Source of the DNA: Proteiniphilum sp.
GTDB lineage: Bacteria > Bacteroidota > Bacteroidia > Bacteroidales > Dysgonomonadaceae
Assembly: GCA_018433945.1 (NCBI GenBank)
Contig: JAHDQF010000031.1
Span: forward strand, 1 to 64,000
Direction: 5' to 3'
Length of the DNA: 64,000 nt
The position numbers were made by a program, and so were the translations under genes. The stretch's first letter is position 1, and the number at the start of each line of letters is the position of its first letter. The notes below the pieces were generated by a model. That model searched no databases and was not told the origin of the DNA. It saw only the letters and a program-made list of their open reading frames with translations. Shown piece after piece: positions 54,399 through 63,731 of this stretch.

Positions 54399-54779
54399 TC
54401 AGGCGAATGTCTGGGCAGACAAACGTTGCACCACCTGGTGGTACTCCTCCATCATCCGTCGCATCACCTCACCTGCGGGCAGGATCTCCCGGATGTGAGA
54501 GGCTATCTGTCCGATCTCCAGCTCTCCCTCACGAAGATCACCTTCGAAGATACCCTTTTTGGCACGTCCCTGTCCCAGTAGCTCCCGTAGCTCCTCTGCT
54601 CTGCATCGGTTGATATGCTCACGCAGGGTGTCGGGGTGCATGGAGCCAGCACCAATCAATCCCAATCCACCGCCATTGCTGACCGCTGCGGCGAGCCTCC
54701 AGCCGCTGCACCATACCATGCCTCCCTGGATCACCGGGTAGCGGATGCCGAAAAGGCTGCATATGCTGTTTTGAATCAT
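54399..54779 (-). pseudogene. Internally deleted nitronate monooxygenase
   Basis: The 126-codon frame joins two parts of a much longer family. Residues 1-60 are the N-terminal FMN-site region (GIRYPVIQGGMVWCSGWRLAAAVSNGG, LIGAGSMHPDTLREHI). From about residue 62 it continues with the typical C-terminal end, EELRELLGQGRAKKGIFEGDLREGELEIG. Full-length relatives have about 310-320 residues, so roughly 190 residues, including most of the TIM barrel, are missing in frame. The junction lies near 54595-54602, where GAGCAGAGGAG forms a short repeat. The product cannot be an active FMN enzyme as it stands. A minus-strand TATCTTTG (54807-54800) upstream suggests its promoter remains. Confidence 0.8.
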
Positions 54780-54900
54780 CCTATTGATTTTATGAATTGC
54801 AAAGATAACGGTTTCAAGCTGAAAGGTGCTTCATTTTCTCTTTTCTTCCTTGCTCTTCCCATTTTTCGGAGCTGCGACATGCATTTTTATTTTTTTTTAG

Positions 54901-54908
54901 TAGCTTTG
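54901..54908 (+). promoter_or_regulatory. -7 box candidate for purD
   Basis: TAGCTTTG is an exact -7 box 68 nt before the purD ATG. No clear TTTG lies 19-21 nt upstream. Confidence 0.35.
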
Positions 54909-54976
54909 TGCGTTGTTGCCCGAATACAGCTGCCCGGACAACGTGACTTTCTTTAGCTAAAAGATTTACTGAGGTT

Positions 54977-56254
54977 ATGAATGTTCTTCTTCTTGGTTCC
55001 GGAGGCCGTGAACACGCTATAGCGTGGAAAATGCGCAAAAGTAGTTACCTGAACAATCTCTTCATTGCTCCCGGCAATGCAGGGACTGCCCAGCTGGGTA
55101 CCAATGTACCCATTGCGGTGACCGACTTTGAGGCGATGAAGCGTTTTGCCCTTGAACATGACATTGATATGATTGTGGTAGGCCCAGAAGATCCGCTGGT
55201 GAAAGGGGTCTATGATTTCTTCCGTGACGATGAAGATATTTGTCATATCGATGTGATTGGTCCCTCAAAAAAGGGAGCACAGTTAGAGGGTAGCAAGGAT
55301 TTTGCGAAAAACTTCATGATCCGCCATCATATTCCCACGGCACGCTACCAGACGGTGACGCTTGAAAATATCCATGAGGGGAATACCTTCCTGGAATCAC
55401 TCCCCTCACCTTATGTGCTGAAAGCGGATGGTTTGGCTGCCGGCAAGGGTGTTTTGATTCTTGATGATGTGAACGAAGCGAAGCAGATGCTTTGGGAGAT
55501 GCTCAATGGAAAGTTCGGGAATGCCAGCAACAAGGTGGTGATTGAGGAGTTTCTCTCCGGCATCGAGTGTTCTGTCTTTGTACTGACAGACGGCAGTGCA
55601 TACAAGATCCTGCCAGTTGCCAAAGATTACAAGCGGGTTGGAGAGGGAGACACCGGGCTAAACACGGGAGGCATGGGAGCTGTCTCACCAGTTCCTTTTG
55701 CCGATAAACAGTTCATGGAGAAAGTGCGAGACCGTGTTGTTGAGCCCACCATTGAGGGGTTGCGCAGTGAAAAGATTGAATATAAGGGGTTTATCTTCCT
55801 TGGCCTGATCAACGTGGATAACGAGCCGAAAGTGATCGAGTACAATGTGCGGATGGGTGATCCGGAGACGGAAGTGGTGATGCCACTCATCAAGTCGGAC
55901 TTGCTCGATCTTTTTATCGGTGTGACCACCGAGACCCTCGACAGGAAAAAGCTGGAGATTGATGATCGTACGGCAGTCACGGTGATGATGGTTTCAGGCG
56001 GTTATCCGGGTGCTTATGAAAAAGGGAAAGAGATTTTTGGACTGGATGAGGTAACCGGCAGCATTCTTTTCCATGCAGGCACCAAAAAGGAAAACAACCG
56101 GATTGTCACTGATGGTGGTCGCGTGTTGGCTGTCACCTCCTACGGGCACTCAATGGATGAAGCACTGGAGCGTTCTTACTGCTCAATTTCCCGGATCTTT
56201 TTCGAAGGCTCAACATTCCGAAAAGATATTGGATTTGACCTGTGCAAGCGGTAA
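54977..56254 (+). CDS. purD: Phosphoribosylamine-glycine ligase
   Basis: 425 residues, ATP-grasp enzyme. The N-domain starts [16 protein letters not shown], with [23 protein letters not shown] (ATP-grasp), [11 protein letters not shown] and [15 protein letters not shown]. It catalyses the second step of purine synthesis. It is complete and followed by an unrelated membrane protein 18 bp later. Confidence 0.96.
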   Translation: MNVLLLGSGGREHAIAWKMRKSSYLNNLFIAPGNAGTAQLGTNVPIAVTDFEAMKRFALEHDIDMIVVGPEDPLVKGVYDFFRDDEDICHIDVIGPSKKGAQLEGSKDFAKNFMIRHHIPTARYQTVTLENIHEGNTFLESLPSPYVLKADGLAAGKGVLILDDVNEAKQMLWEMLNGKFGNASNKVVIEEFLSGIECSVFVLTDGSAYKILPVAKDYKRVGEGDTGLNTGGMGAVSPVPFADKQFMEKVRDRVVEPTIEGLRSEKIEYKGFIFLGLINVDNEPKVIEYNVRMGDPETEVVMPLIKSDLLDLFIGVTTETLDRKKLEIDDRTAVTVMMVSGGYPGAYEKGKEIFGLDEVTGSILFHAGTKKENNRIVTDGGRVLAVTSYGHSMDEALERSYCSISRIFFEGSTFRKDIGFDLCKR

Positions 56255-56272
56255 TCTTTATTTTGTGTAGAT

Positions 56273-57292
56273 ATGTCAACCTTGGTTCACACCTTCCGGA
56301 GAACTGCTGTTGAGGGTCGTTTCGTGACTTTTCCCTCCACGTTAGTGATCCTGGGGATGCGGCTGCTTCTATTTTTCAACACTGAGACGGACCAATCTCA
56401 TTTATCTGGTGCAGGATACCTGTGGAATTATTTGGCACCCCTCTTTGCCGATCCGGTTCTCTCACTGGTAGCCTCAACGCTCTCGGTGTTGCTGATTGCA
56501 TCACTGATACACGCACTGAACAGCCGCTTTGCGCTGATTCGCTCCCGGTCGAATCTGCCATTCATTGCTCCCTTGTTGTTGCTGAGCCTTCATCCTCGCT
56601 TTTTGGTGATGACACCCGACCTGGCGGCGGTCATTCTGCTGTTGCTGGCTTTTTTTCCTCTCTTGCAATCTTACCAGAAACAAGATGCATCCCTCTACTC
56701 TTTCCGTTCAGGTGTGTTGATTGCGCTGGCTTCTTTCTTTCACATTGGGGCACTGGCCCTGCTGCCGCTCTGGTGGAGAGGTGAACGTGCAATGCGAGCG
56801 ACACAGCTGCGGGCACGTCTATCCTATCTCTTCGGTATGCTGTTGCCGGGCTTTTCCCTTTTCTCCATCGCTTTCCTGCTGGATGATTTGCCCGCTTTTC
56901 TGAAACCGTTTCATTTTTATGCTGACATCTCACTGCCAACCCTGCCGCAGTTTACTGTTGTGGAGTGGGTTGGCCTCTTGTTGGTTGTACTCTTCTTCTT
57001 CTCCAACATGGTGCTCAGCATCCGCGTTTTTTCACGCGATAGGGTGCTCACTCTTACGTTGATGCAATTCCTGGTTTACCTGATTGTTTTTCTGTTGCTT
57101 CTGCAACTGCTCTATTGGAGTAACACGTTCTTTTTCTTCACCCTTTCGCTTGCGTTGACCTCCTATCTCAATGCTTATTACTTTACCCGTATAAATGCAA
57201 AAAGTGATGTCTGGCTGGCACTTGTCAACCTTATCGTGATCCTGTTTTTCTATCTCTTTCATTTTGATTTCTTTCGTCATTTTATTGGCTGA
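56273..57292 (+). CDS. Polytopic membrane protein of unknown function
   Basis: 339 residues, strongly hydrophobic, with about nine to ten membrane segments from LVILGMRLLLFF to LVNLIVILFFYLFHF. No catalytic motif was seen. The first cytoplasmic loops are rich in Arg. Size and helix count resemble the DUF6427 proteins of Bacteroidetes, but I am not sure. It follows purD by 18 bp, so it may share its transcript without a shared role. Confidence 0.55.
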   Translation: MSTLVHTFRRTAVEGRFVTFPSTLVILGMRLLLFFNTETDQSHLSGAGYLWNYLAPLFADPVLSLVASTLSVLLIASLIHALNSRFALIRSRSNLPFIAPLLLLSLHPRFLVMTPDLAAVILLLLAFFPLLQSYQKQDASLYSFRSGVLIALASFFHIGALALLPLWWRGERAMRATQLRARLSYLFGMLLPGFSLFSIAFLLDDLPAFLKPFHFYADISLPTLPQFTVVEWVGLLLVVLFFFSNMVLSIRVFSRDRVLTLTLMQFLVYLIVFLLLLQLLYWSNTFFFFTLSLALTSYLNAYYFTRINAKSDVWLALVNLIVILFFYLFHFDFFRHFIG

Positions 57293-57402
57293 AACATTTT
57301 GAGGACTCAGGGTGTTAATTATGTGAGAATCATCTGCAAAGGATTACAGTGTGTAATCCGGAGAGGATGGATGAGAACTATAAATAATGGAGGAGTTAAA
57401 AA

Positions 57403-57909
57403 ATGAGAAGATTTTTATTTTACGGACTCACTTTCTTCTTATTGGTCACACTTTGGGGTTGTGGCAGCACACAGAGTGCTGCCGAAAAAGAGAGGCTGGC
57501 ATCAGAAGTGAAGGAGGCGTTGGCGCAATCATCATTCCGGTTTGAAGCAACTTATGCCTATCCCACTGGTTACCGTCCGATCTACCTCTCGCCTTATTAC
57601 GATGTAACGGTGTCACCCGACACGGTGAAAGCCTATCTGCCCTATTACGGGCGTGCCTATCGTGCACCGATGGATCCCCGGGAGGGCGGTTTTCAGTTTA
57701 CCAGTACCGACTTCACCTACCGCTATGGACCCGGAAACCGTAAGGGTAGCTGGATGGCTCATATCACGATCTTTGACCTTGACCGGCCGGTTACCTTTAG
57801 CTTCGACATCTGGGAGAATGGTTCAGCACGTCTGGTAGTGAACGATTTCAACAGGCAGGCGATCTCATTCCAGGGCGATCTTCGTTTCAGGGGTGAGAAA
57901 GAGGATTAA
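57403..57909 (+). CDS. DUF4251-type lipoprotein
   Basis: 168 residues. A lipobox signal (LVTLWGC) precedes a short linker and a compact beta-rich domain with the repeated Tyr/Pro-rich strands YAYPTGYRPIYLSPYYDVTV and LPYYGRAYRAP, typical of DUF4251. The function of the family is unknown; the domain fold and export suggest an envelope role. A GGAGGAG element lies 8 nt before the ATG, an unusually strong ribosome binding site for this phylum. It converges with the phosphatase gene, 2 bp apart. Confidence 0.82.
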   Translation: MRRFLFYGLTFFLLVTLWGCGSTQSAAEKERLASEVKEALAQSSFRFEATYAYPTGYRPIYLSPYYDVTVSPDTVKAYLPYYGRAYRAPMDPREGGFQFTSTDFTYRYGPGNRKGSWMAHITIFDLDRPVTFSFDIWENGSARLVVNDFNRQAISFQGDLRFRGEKED

Positions 57910-57911
57910 GA

Positions 57912-59540
57912 TCAGAACATCTCTCTCAGGCTTACCGGGAGATAAAAGGTGTCGTTCTTGTCGATATAGACCACCACCGATCCAATATCGAATGGCTTGC
58001 CGTTCTTCCTGCCCACAGAGGAGAAGGCGGGGATCTCCATGCGTGTTCTCCCTTTCTTGACCATCAACACGGGGAAGTCGGGGTTCTCCCGGTTGATGGA
58101 GTAGCTCATTCCCTTGAACACCTCTGGATGCTTCGCGAAGATGCGGTCCGACAACTCCTGTAGGGAGCTCTCCAGTCCACTCACCTCCTGCAGGTAGCGG
58201 TTCACCTCGGTGTTGCGCACGTTTCCGCGAGGTACATCCCCCTGCGGGTGATAAGCAGCCAGCAGCACCTCTTCACCGGTGTGGCCTCCGGTGGTGAAGC
58301 CGAAGCAGGTGCGTTCGTTCAGTATCTTGCCAATGTTGTGTGCCAGGTTATTGCTGCTCCCCACCTTGGTGTAGTCGGACTCCTGGTAGTTCTTCGAGGA
58401 AAGGAGTGTCTCCAACTCCTCGTTGGTAAGGTCGATGCCGGTATACTTTTTGAAGACGCTTTTGAATTGTGCCGGCGGGGTGTCTATCAGGATTGACTCC
58501 AGACCGTTATTGCTCAGCTTGTACCCTGAAACGGTGCGGAAGAGATCTTCCAGCGAAAGCCGGTCGTAACCTCCACAACGGCTGCTGCCGATGGAGAAGC
58601 CGCTGTTGCCATGGTCGGAGATGATCACCACGGCAGTGTTGCCGTCCGCCTTGGCAAACTCGATGGCCTTGCCCACCGCTTCATCAAAGGCAAGGTACTC
58701 ATCGATCATGGTGGCGGCATCGTTGGCATGCGCAGCCCAGTCCACCTGGCTTCCCTCTACCATCAGGAAAAAGCCGTTCTCTTTTTTAGAGAGCAGTTCG
58801 ATGGCTTTTTCGGTCATTTCGGCGAGGGAGGGCACCTTGTCGGGGTTACGGTCGATGTTGTAGGGGAGTGCCTTCTCGCCGAAGAGGGCCCACACCTTTC
58901 CCGGTCCGCTGTAGTTGAGTAGTGCCAGGCGGTCATCGCTGATCAGCGTGGTGCCCTTATTTTCAAAGTGCTTTTTGATGTCGCTGGTCAGGATGCCGTT
59001 GCCCCCTCCGAAGAGCACATCCAGGTTCTGGTAGGCGATCTGGGGTGCAAGTGCTTTATAGTTACTCCGTTTGTAGTGGTGTGCTGAGAAGTCGGCCGGC
59101 GTTGCATGAGGAAACTCGCAGGTGACTACCAGTCCCACCGCTTTCTGCTTCTCGATTTTTAATGCCTCCAGGATGGTGGCTGCCGGCTGGAAAGTGCGTG
59201 TGGCATCTACCGGGAAGAGATCATTTTCCGACACCTCGGGATGGATGGCCACGTTGCCGGTCTGCTGCAGCACACCGGTGGCATAGGCCGAGCCGGTGGG
59301 TGCCGAGTCGCCGATGGGTGCGTTGGAGGAGAAGGTGGTGACAGTGCCGGTGATATAGGGATCCACGTTAAGCCGTTCACCCATACCGTTGTAATACTTG
59401 AACCAGCGCGCTGCGGAATAGACGCTGATCGATGTTCCGTCGGGGATCATCACGATGAGGTTCTTGACCGGTCTCACTTCCGATGCAAAGAGCATGGCCG
59501 AAGCGACCAAAAGGAGAAAGAGAGTTGAAATTTTTCGCAT
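57912..59540 (-). CDS. Alkaline phosphatase
   Basis: 542 residues with a signal peptide (residues about 1-21). The nucleophile Ser is in GDSAPTGSAYATG, an unusual Pro replacing the small residue after the DSA. Metal ligands appear in MIPDGTSISV, MVEGSQVDWAAHANDAA, ISDHGNSGF and FTTGGHTGEEVLL. The periplasmic enzyme releases phosphate from organic esters. The ATG at 59540 matches the signal peptide. A minus-strand TATCTTTG (59581-59574) is a possible -7 box 33 bp upstream. Confidence 0.9.
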   Translation of the reverse strand: MRKISTLFLLLVASAMLFASEVRPVKNLIVMIPDGTSISVYSAARWFKYYNGMGERLNVDPYITGTVTTFSSNAPIGDSAPTGSAYATGVLQQTGNVAIHPEVSENDLFPVDATRTFQPAATILEALKIEKQKAVGLVVTCEFPHATPADFSAHHYKRSNYKALAPQIAYQNLDVLFGGGNGILTSDIKKHFENKGTTLISDDRLALLNYSGPGKVWALFGEKALPYNIDRNPDKVPSLAEMTEKAIELLSKKENGFFLMVEGSQVDWAAHANDAATMIDEYLAFDEAVGKAIEFAKADGNTAVVIISDHGNSGFSIGSSRCGGYDRLSLEDLFRTVSGYKLSNNGLESILIDTPPAQFKSVFKKYTGIDLTNEELETLLSSKNYQESDYTKVGSSNNLAHNIGKILNERTCFGFTTGGHTGEEVLLAAYHPQGDVPRGNVRNTEVNRYLQEVSGLESSLQELSDRIFAKHPEVFKGMSYSINRENPDFPVLMVKKGRTRMEIPAFSSVGRKNGKPFDIGSVVVYIDKNDTFYLPVSLREMF

Positions 59541-59667
59541 ATTTGACAATGGTTTTGTACTGTAATGAACAGTCAAAGATACAAAATGTTGAAGGTTGAT
59601 TCGACTGTGAGGGTATATTTAATTGTTTCGTAACATTTGGGGCTGCACGAAAACTACCGAAATTGTT

Positions 59668-59675
59668 TATCTTTG
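59668..59675 (+). promoter_or_regulatory. -7 box candidate for surE
   Basis: TATCTTTG (exact) directly precedes the first possible ATG by 5 nt, so the start site falls at or before 59681. That favours the second ATG at 59696 as the real start. Confidence 0.45.
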
Positions 59676-59695
59676 TATGAATGGAAAATGTACTT

Positions 59696-60460
59696 ATGGA
59701 AAATGTGACACCGCTGATATTGGTCACCAACGACGACGGGTATCAGGCGAAAGGGATCAGGTCGCTGATTGAAGCGATGAAAGGATTGGGTGAGATCATT
59801 GTTTTTGCACCCGACTCACACCGTTCGGGTATGTCGAGCGCCATTTCAACATCTCAGCCGCTGCGGGCAAGCGTGCATCACCGCGAGGAGGGATTGACCG
59901 AGTATATCTGCAATGGTACACCGGTCGACTGTGTGAAGCTGGCGCTGAGTGAGTTTCTACCGCGCAAGCCGGACCTGTTGGTATCAGGCATCAACCATGG
60001 GTCCAATGCAGGCATCAGCGTCATCTACTCCGGTACCATGGGTGCCGCCATTGAGGGGTGCATTTTTGAGGTGCCCTCCATCGGCTTCTCACTTTGCGAT
60101 TATTCCGCGGATGCCGATTTTTCGGTGACCGCTTCACTGGCGCGAAGGCTGGCTACTGAGGTGCTGGCAAAAGGGCTGCCACGTGGTGTTTGCCTGAACG
60201 TCAATGTGCCGTTTGGAGAGATTAAAGGTGTACGGATGACCACCCAGACCGAAGGGAAGTGGGTGAATGAGTATCAGCGGTCGAAAGATGGCTCGGGCAG
60301 AGAGGTCTTTTGGATGACCGGTAACTTCGAGAACTGGCAGGCTGATAACGAGGATAACGATGAATGGGCCCTTTCCAGGGGATATGCAGCTGTGGTGCCG
60401 GTGAAGATCGACATGACAGCCTATGATTTTCTGCCGGAACTCAAAACCTGGAACATTTAG
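59696..60460 (+). CDS. surE: 5'-nucleotidase SurE
   Basis: 254 residues. The metal motif is LVTNDDGYQA near the N-terminus, followed by FAPDSHRSGMSS, VSGINHGSNAG and YSGTMGAAIEG. SurE dephosphorylates nucleoside monophosphates and exopolyphosphate. Two ATGs lie in frame (59681 and 59696), both in an ATGGAAAATGT duplication; the second is preferred because the upstream -7 box leaves almost no leader for the first. The gene ends within a 7-bp repeat array. Confidence 0.93.
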   Translation: MENVTPLILVTNDDGYQAKGIRSLIEAMKGLGEIIVFAPDSHRSGMSSAISTSQPLRASVHHREEGLTEYICNGTPVDCVKLALSEFLPRKPDLLVSGINHGSNAGISVIYSGTMGAAIEGCIFEVPSIGFSLCDYSADADFSVTASLARRLATEVLAKGLPRGVCLNVNVPFGEIKGVRMTTQTEGKWVNEYQRSKDGSGREVFWMTGNFENWQADNEDNDEWALSRGYAAVVPVKIDMTAYDFLPELKTWNI

Positions 60461-60507
60461 CTTACCGCTTAACGCTTATGGCTTACCGCTAATAGCTTAT
60501 CGCTAAA
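60459..60507. repeat. Seven heptamer repeats after surE
   Basis: AGCTTAC, CGCTTAA, CGCTTAT, GGCTTAC, CGCTAAT, AGCTTAT, CGCTAAA: seven 7-bp units that begin inside the surE stop codon. They have the same consensus as the array at 24.2 kb. Nothing else is seen in the 140 bp before lpxB. Confidence 0.85.
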
Positions 60508-60601
60508 AATATGAAACGAGCATGAACATCATTACACACAGGAAAATGATAATCGCGAGTTCCATACGATACCTTAATGTAAAAGAATAAAATATTATCG
60601 T

Positions 60602-61741
60602 ATGAAATACTATATCATTGTAGGAGAGGCGTCGGGCGATCAGCATGCATCGAACCTGATGCGGTCGATCCGGGAGCTTGACAGAGAGGCGGAATTCCGT
60701 TACTTCGGTGGCGACCTGATGGCGCAGGTAGGGGGTACGCTGGTGAAGCATTACCGCGAGATGGCATACATGGGGTTGATGCCGGTGCTGCTGCATGCCC
60801 CAGCCATCCTGCGCAACCTCTCTTTCTGCAAGCGTGACATTGCTTCTTTTCATCCCGATGCGGTGATTCTGGTGGACTATCCCGGGTTCAACCTCAAGAT
60901 AGCAAGGTATGTGAAAAAGAAACTTTCCGGCATTCCGGTATTTTACTATATCTCCCCCAAGGTGTGGGCATGGAAAGAGTACCGGGTGAAATCGTTCAGA
61001 AAGTATGTGGACGAGATGCTTTGCATTCTTCCTTTCGAAGTGGATTTCTTCAATAAACATCATTACCCGGTGCACTACGTGGGTAACCCGACGGTCGATG
61101 CGATTGCACAGCGAAGCCATCAGGAGGAGACATTCCGTCAGTTTGCAGAAGAGAACGGACTGGAAAAGAAGCCGGTGATCGCGCTGCTGGCCGGCAGCCG
61201 CCAGCAGGAGATACGCAACAACCTGCCTTCGATGCTGGAGGCGGTGAAAGGGTTTGCCGACGGTTACCAGTTCATTGTGGCGGGTGCCCCCGGCATCGAT
61301 CCCTCATTCTATCATCCCTATGAAAAAGGATTCCCACAGGTGAAGGTGCTCTTCGGGCAGACCTACCGCATCCTGGCCCAGTCGGAGGCGGCACTGGTCA
61401 CCTCCGGCACCGCCACTCTTGAGGCGGCACTGCTCAACGTGCCGCAGGTGGTTTGTTACCGCACCTCGCTGCCGCGGATTACCTCCTGGGGTTTCAGGCA
61501 CCTGCTGCATACCCCCTTCATCTCGCTGGTCAACCTGATCTGCGGGCGTGAGGTGGTAAAAGAGCTCTTCGCGAAACAGTTCACCGTGGAAAATATTCGC
61601 AGGGAGCTTCAGCAACTGCTCCATGTGCAGAGCTACCGGCAAAACATGCTGGAGAGCTACCGTGAGCTGCGGGAGAGGCTGGGTGGGCCGGGTGCATCGG
61701 TGAGGGCTGCCGCGGTGATTCGCCGTCGTCTGCTCTCCTGA
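60602..61741 (+). CDS. lpxB: Lipid-A-disaccharide synthase
   Basis: 379 residues. IVGEASGDQHASNLMRSI at the N-terminus, VDYPGFNLKIA and YYISPKVWAWKE in the middle, and LLAGSRQQEI and LVTSGTATLEAALLNVPQVVCYRT near the donor site are the GT19 family blocks. It condenses UDP-diacylglucosamine with lipid X, the step after LpxH (45.5 kb). Length is normal. Confidence 0.95.
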   Translation: MKYYIIVGEASGDQHASNLMRSIRELDREAEFRYFGGDLMAQVGGTLVKHYREMAYMGLMPVLLHAPAILRNLSFCKRDIASFHPDAVILVDYPGFNLKIARYVKKKLSGIPVFYYISPKVWAWKEYRVKSFRKYVDEMLCILPFEVDFFNKHHYPVHYVGNPTVDAIAQRSHQEETFRQFAEENGLEKKPVIALLAGSRQQEIRNNLPSMLEAVKGFADGYQFIVAGAPGIDPSFYHPYEKGFPQVKVLFGQTYRILAQSEAALVTSGTATLEAALLNVPQVVCYRTSLPRITSWGFRHLLHTPFISLVNLICGREVVKELFAKQFTVENIRRELQQLLHVQSYRQNMLESYRELRERLGGPGASVRAAAVIRRRLLS

Positions 61742-61862
61742 TAGGCAGTGCCTCACGAACAGAGCCCTGACTCGATCAACTTTTTCGAAATAAATAAAGA
61801 AAGCGATCGGTTCATTCTTCCACAATTTTTCTTTTCTTTGTATTTCTCTTACATCAAAACAT

Positions 61863-62879
61863 ATGAAGGTAGGTATTCTCACATCGGGCGGAGACGCGCC
61901 CGGCATCAACGCCACCATCCGGGGCGTGGGCAAGACAGCCATCAATAATTACGGTATGCAGGTGATTGGTATTCAGAACGGATTCTCCGGACTGCTTTAC
62001 AAGGATATCGTTGAGCTCTCTGATCAGTCGCTCTCCGGCATCCTGAACGTGGGGGGTACCATCCTGGGAACAGCCCGTGAGAAGGTGTTCCGTAAGATGA
62101 TCAACTCCCCCGATGAGAAGGACCGTGAACAGATCAAGAATGCCTATCATGAGCTGGACCTCGATTGCCTGATCTGTATCGGCGGCAATGGCACGCAACG
62201 CACCACTTGTATGCTCTCCGAGATGGGCCTCAATGTGATCGGAGTACCCAAAACCATTGATAACGATGTCTATGGTACCGACATTACTTTTGGTTTTGAT
62301 ACTGCCGTGAATATCGCCACCGAAGCCATTGACCGGCTTCACTCCACCGCCAGTTCACACCGCCGTGTGATGGTAATAGAGCTGATGGGGCATCATGCCG
62401 GCTGGATCACCCTCTATGCCGGTATGGCCGGGGGTGCCGACATCATCCTGTTGCCTGAGCTGGGCTTCAACATGAAAGTAGTGATCGACAAGATAAGAAA
62501 GCGGATGGAGCTGGGTAAGGCCTATTCCATTGTGGCTGTAGCTGAAGGGGTGGAAGTGCCCGCCAGCGAGCGTCCTGCAGCCTATTTCGCTCGTGAGATC
62601 CAGGAGCAGACAGGCTTTGAAACGAGAGAGACCGTATTGGGGTATATCCAGCGGGGGGGATCACCATCACCCTATGACCGTAACCTGGGCACCCTGCTGG
62701 GTGGACATGCTGCCCAGTTGATTCATGAGGGACGCTTCGGGCGGATGGTGGCCAAGCTTGGGAACCAGATATCCGATGTGCCATTGTCGGAAGTGGCCGG
62801 GAAGCTGCGGCTGGTGACGCCCAATACCGACCTGGTGGTACAGGGCAAGCGAATGGGCATCTCCTTCGGGATCTGGTAA
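61863..62879 (+). CDS. pfkA: 6-phosphofructokinase with unusual donor-site motifs
   Basis: 338 residues. The start is MKVGILTSGGDAPGINATIRG. The donor loop reads GGNGTQ (107-112): the Asp that binds the Mg-nucleotide in E. coli PfkA (GGDGS) is Asn109. The catalytic region reads PKTIDND (129-135), with Lys130 where ATP-type enzymes have Gly and pyrophosphate-type enzymes have Lys. The Gly110 that marks ATP users is kept. These features match a mixed subgroup seen in several anaerobes. The phosphoryl donor is therefore not safely predictable. A terminator follows. Confidence 0.88.
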   Translation: MKVGILTSGGDAPGINATIRGVGKTAINNYGMQVIGIQNGFSGLLYKDIVELSDQSLSGILNVGGTILGTAREKVFRKMINSPDEKDREQIKNAYHELDLDCLICIGGNGTQRTTCMLSEMGLNVIGVPKTIDNDVYGTDITFGFDTAVNIATEAIDRLHSTASSHRRVMVIELMGHHAGWITLYAGMAGGADIILLPELGFNMKVVIDKIRKRMELGKAYSIVAVAEGVEVPASERPAAYFAREIQEQTGFETRETVLGYIQRGGSPSPYDRNLGTLLGGHAAQLIHEGRFGRMVAKLGNQISDVPLSEVAGKLRLVTPNTDLVVQGKRMGISFGIW

Positions 62880-62884
62880 TAAAA

Positions 62885-62911
62885 AAGGCACTGTAAAGTG
62901 CCTTAGTTTTT
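62885..62911. terminator. Bidirectional terminator between pfkA and rnc
   Basis: AAGGCACT (62885-62892) and AGTGCCTT (62897-62904) form a perfect 8-bp stem with a GTAA loop. TTTTT lies at 62907-62911 on the plus strand and AAAA on the left, so it serves both convergent genes. Confidence 0.8.
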
Positions 62912-63730
62912 CTAGGGGGTTGCAATGGGCTCTTCCTCCGGGTTGCCGGAGCCGGATGTCTCATTCTCTGCGTCTTTCAGCAGTACCTCCTGCAGCTCAT
63001 TGCTTTCACGTAACTTCCTGATGGCTATCTTGGCGGCCATCTGGTGCGATTCCTTTTTTGAGTACCCCTTTCCGGAGCCAACCTCTATGCCGGCGACCCG
63101 TGCAGAGGAGGAGAAGACCGGGTTGTTCTGTGCGTCGTAGGCTGATTCGGTCACCTCGAATGTTACTTCCACCTTGTTTTTCTGTCCCCACTCAATGAGT
63201 CGCGACTTGAAGTCGACCTCGTTCGTGAGCACCTTCTCCATGTTGATGTGCTGCTTGATGAGGGTCTCGTATACAAAGTGCTTCGCCACACGGTAACCCT
63301 GGTCGAGGTAGATGGCTCCGATCAGGGCTTCCAGCGCGTCACCATAGATATTGGTGTTGTGGGCCAGGTTGCGGGTGGAGGAGACGATCAGCTTGTCGAG
63401 TCCCAGTTCGATGGCGATCTTGTTGAGCGTTTCCCGTTGTACAATGCGTGAACGGGTACTGGTGAGGAACCCCTCTTTCTTGTGGTCAAACTGCTTGTAG
63501 AGGATATCGGCCACGATGGCATCGAGAATGGCGTCGCCAAGGAACTCAAGCCGCTCGTTGTTCACCCATTTCCCTTTTTTTGTACGGAGGGATGAGGAGC
63601 GGTGTGTCATGGCTTCCTGGTAGAGATCGATCCTGTCGGGATAGAATCCCAGCACCTTATAAAACGAGAGATGAGGCTCCTTCCCTTTGTGTGGGAGAGC
63701 CTTTACTCTTTTGACAAATCTTCTTAACAC
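62912..63730 (-). CDS. rnc: Ribonuclease III
   Basis: 272 residues. The signature is NERLEFLGDAILDAIVADILY, with a later HNTNIYGDALEALIGAIYLD (catalytic Glu) and a C-terminal dsRNA-binding domain with SSSARVAGIEVGSGKGYSKKESHQMAA. It processes rRNA and regulates mRNA. The GTG at 63730 was chosen because the family start in Bacteroides is an LRRFxxRxK-type sequence right before HKGKEPHLSFYK. It lies 1 bp after the fabF stop. A longer frame would overlap fabF by about 50 bp. Confidence 0.93.
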   Translation of the reverse strand: MLRRFVKRVKALPHKGKEPHLSFYKVLGFYPDRIDLYQEAMTHRSSSLRTKKGKWVNNERLEFLGDAILDAIVADILYKQFDHKKEGFLTSTRSRIVQRETLNKIAIELGLDKLIVSSTRNLAHNTNIYGDALEALIGAIYLDQGYRVAKHFVYETLIKQHINMEKVLTNEVDFKSRLIEWGQKNKVEVTFEVTESAYDAQNNPVFSSSARVAGIEVGSGKGYSKKESHQMAAKIAIRKLRESNELQEVLLKDAENETSGSGNPEEEPIATP

Positions 63731-63731
63731 A

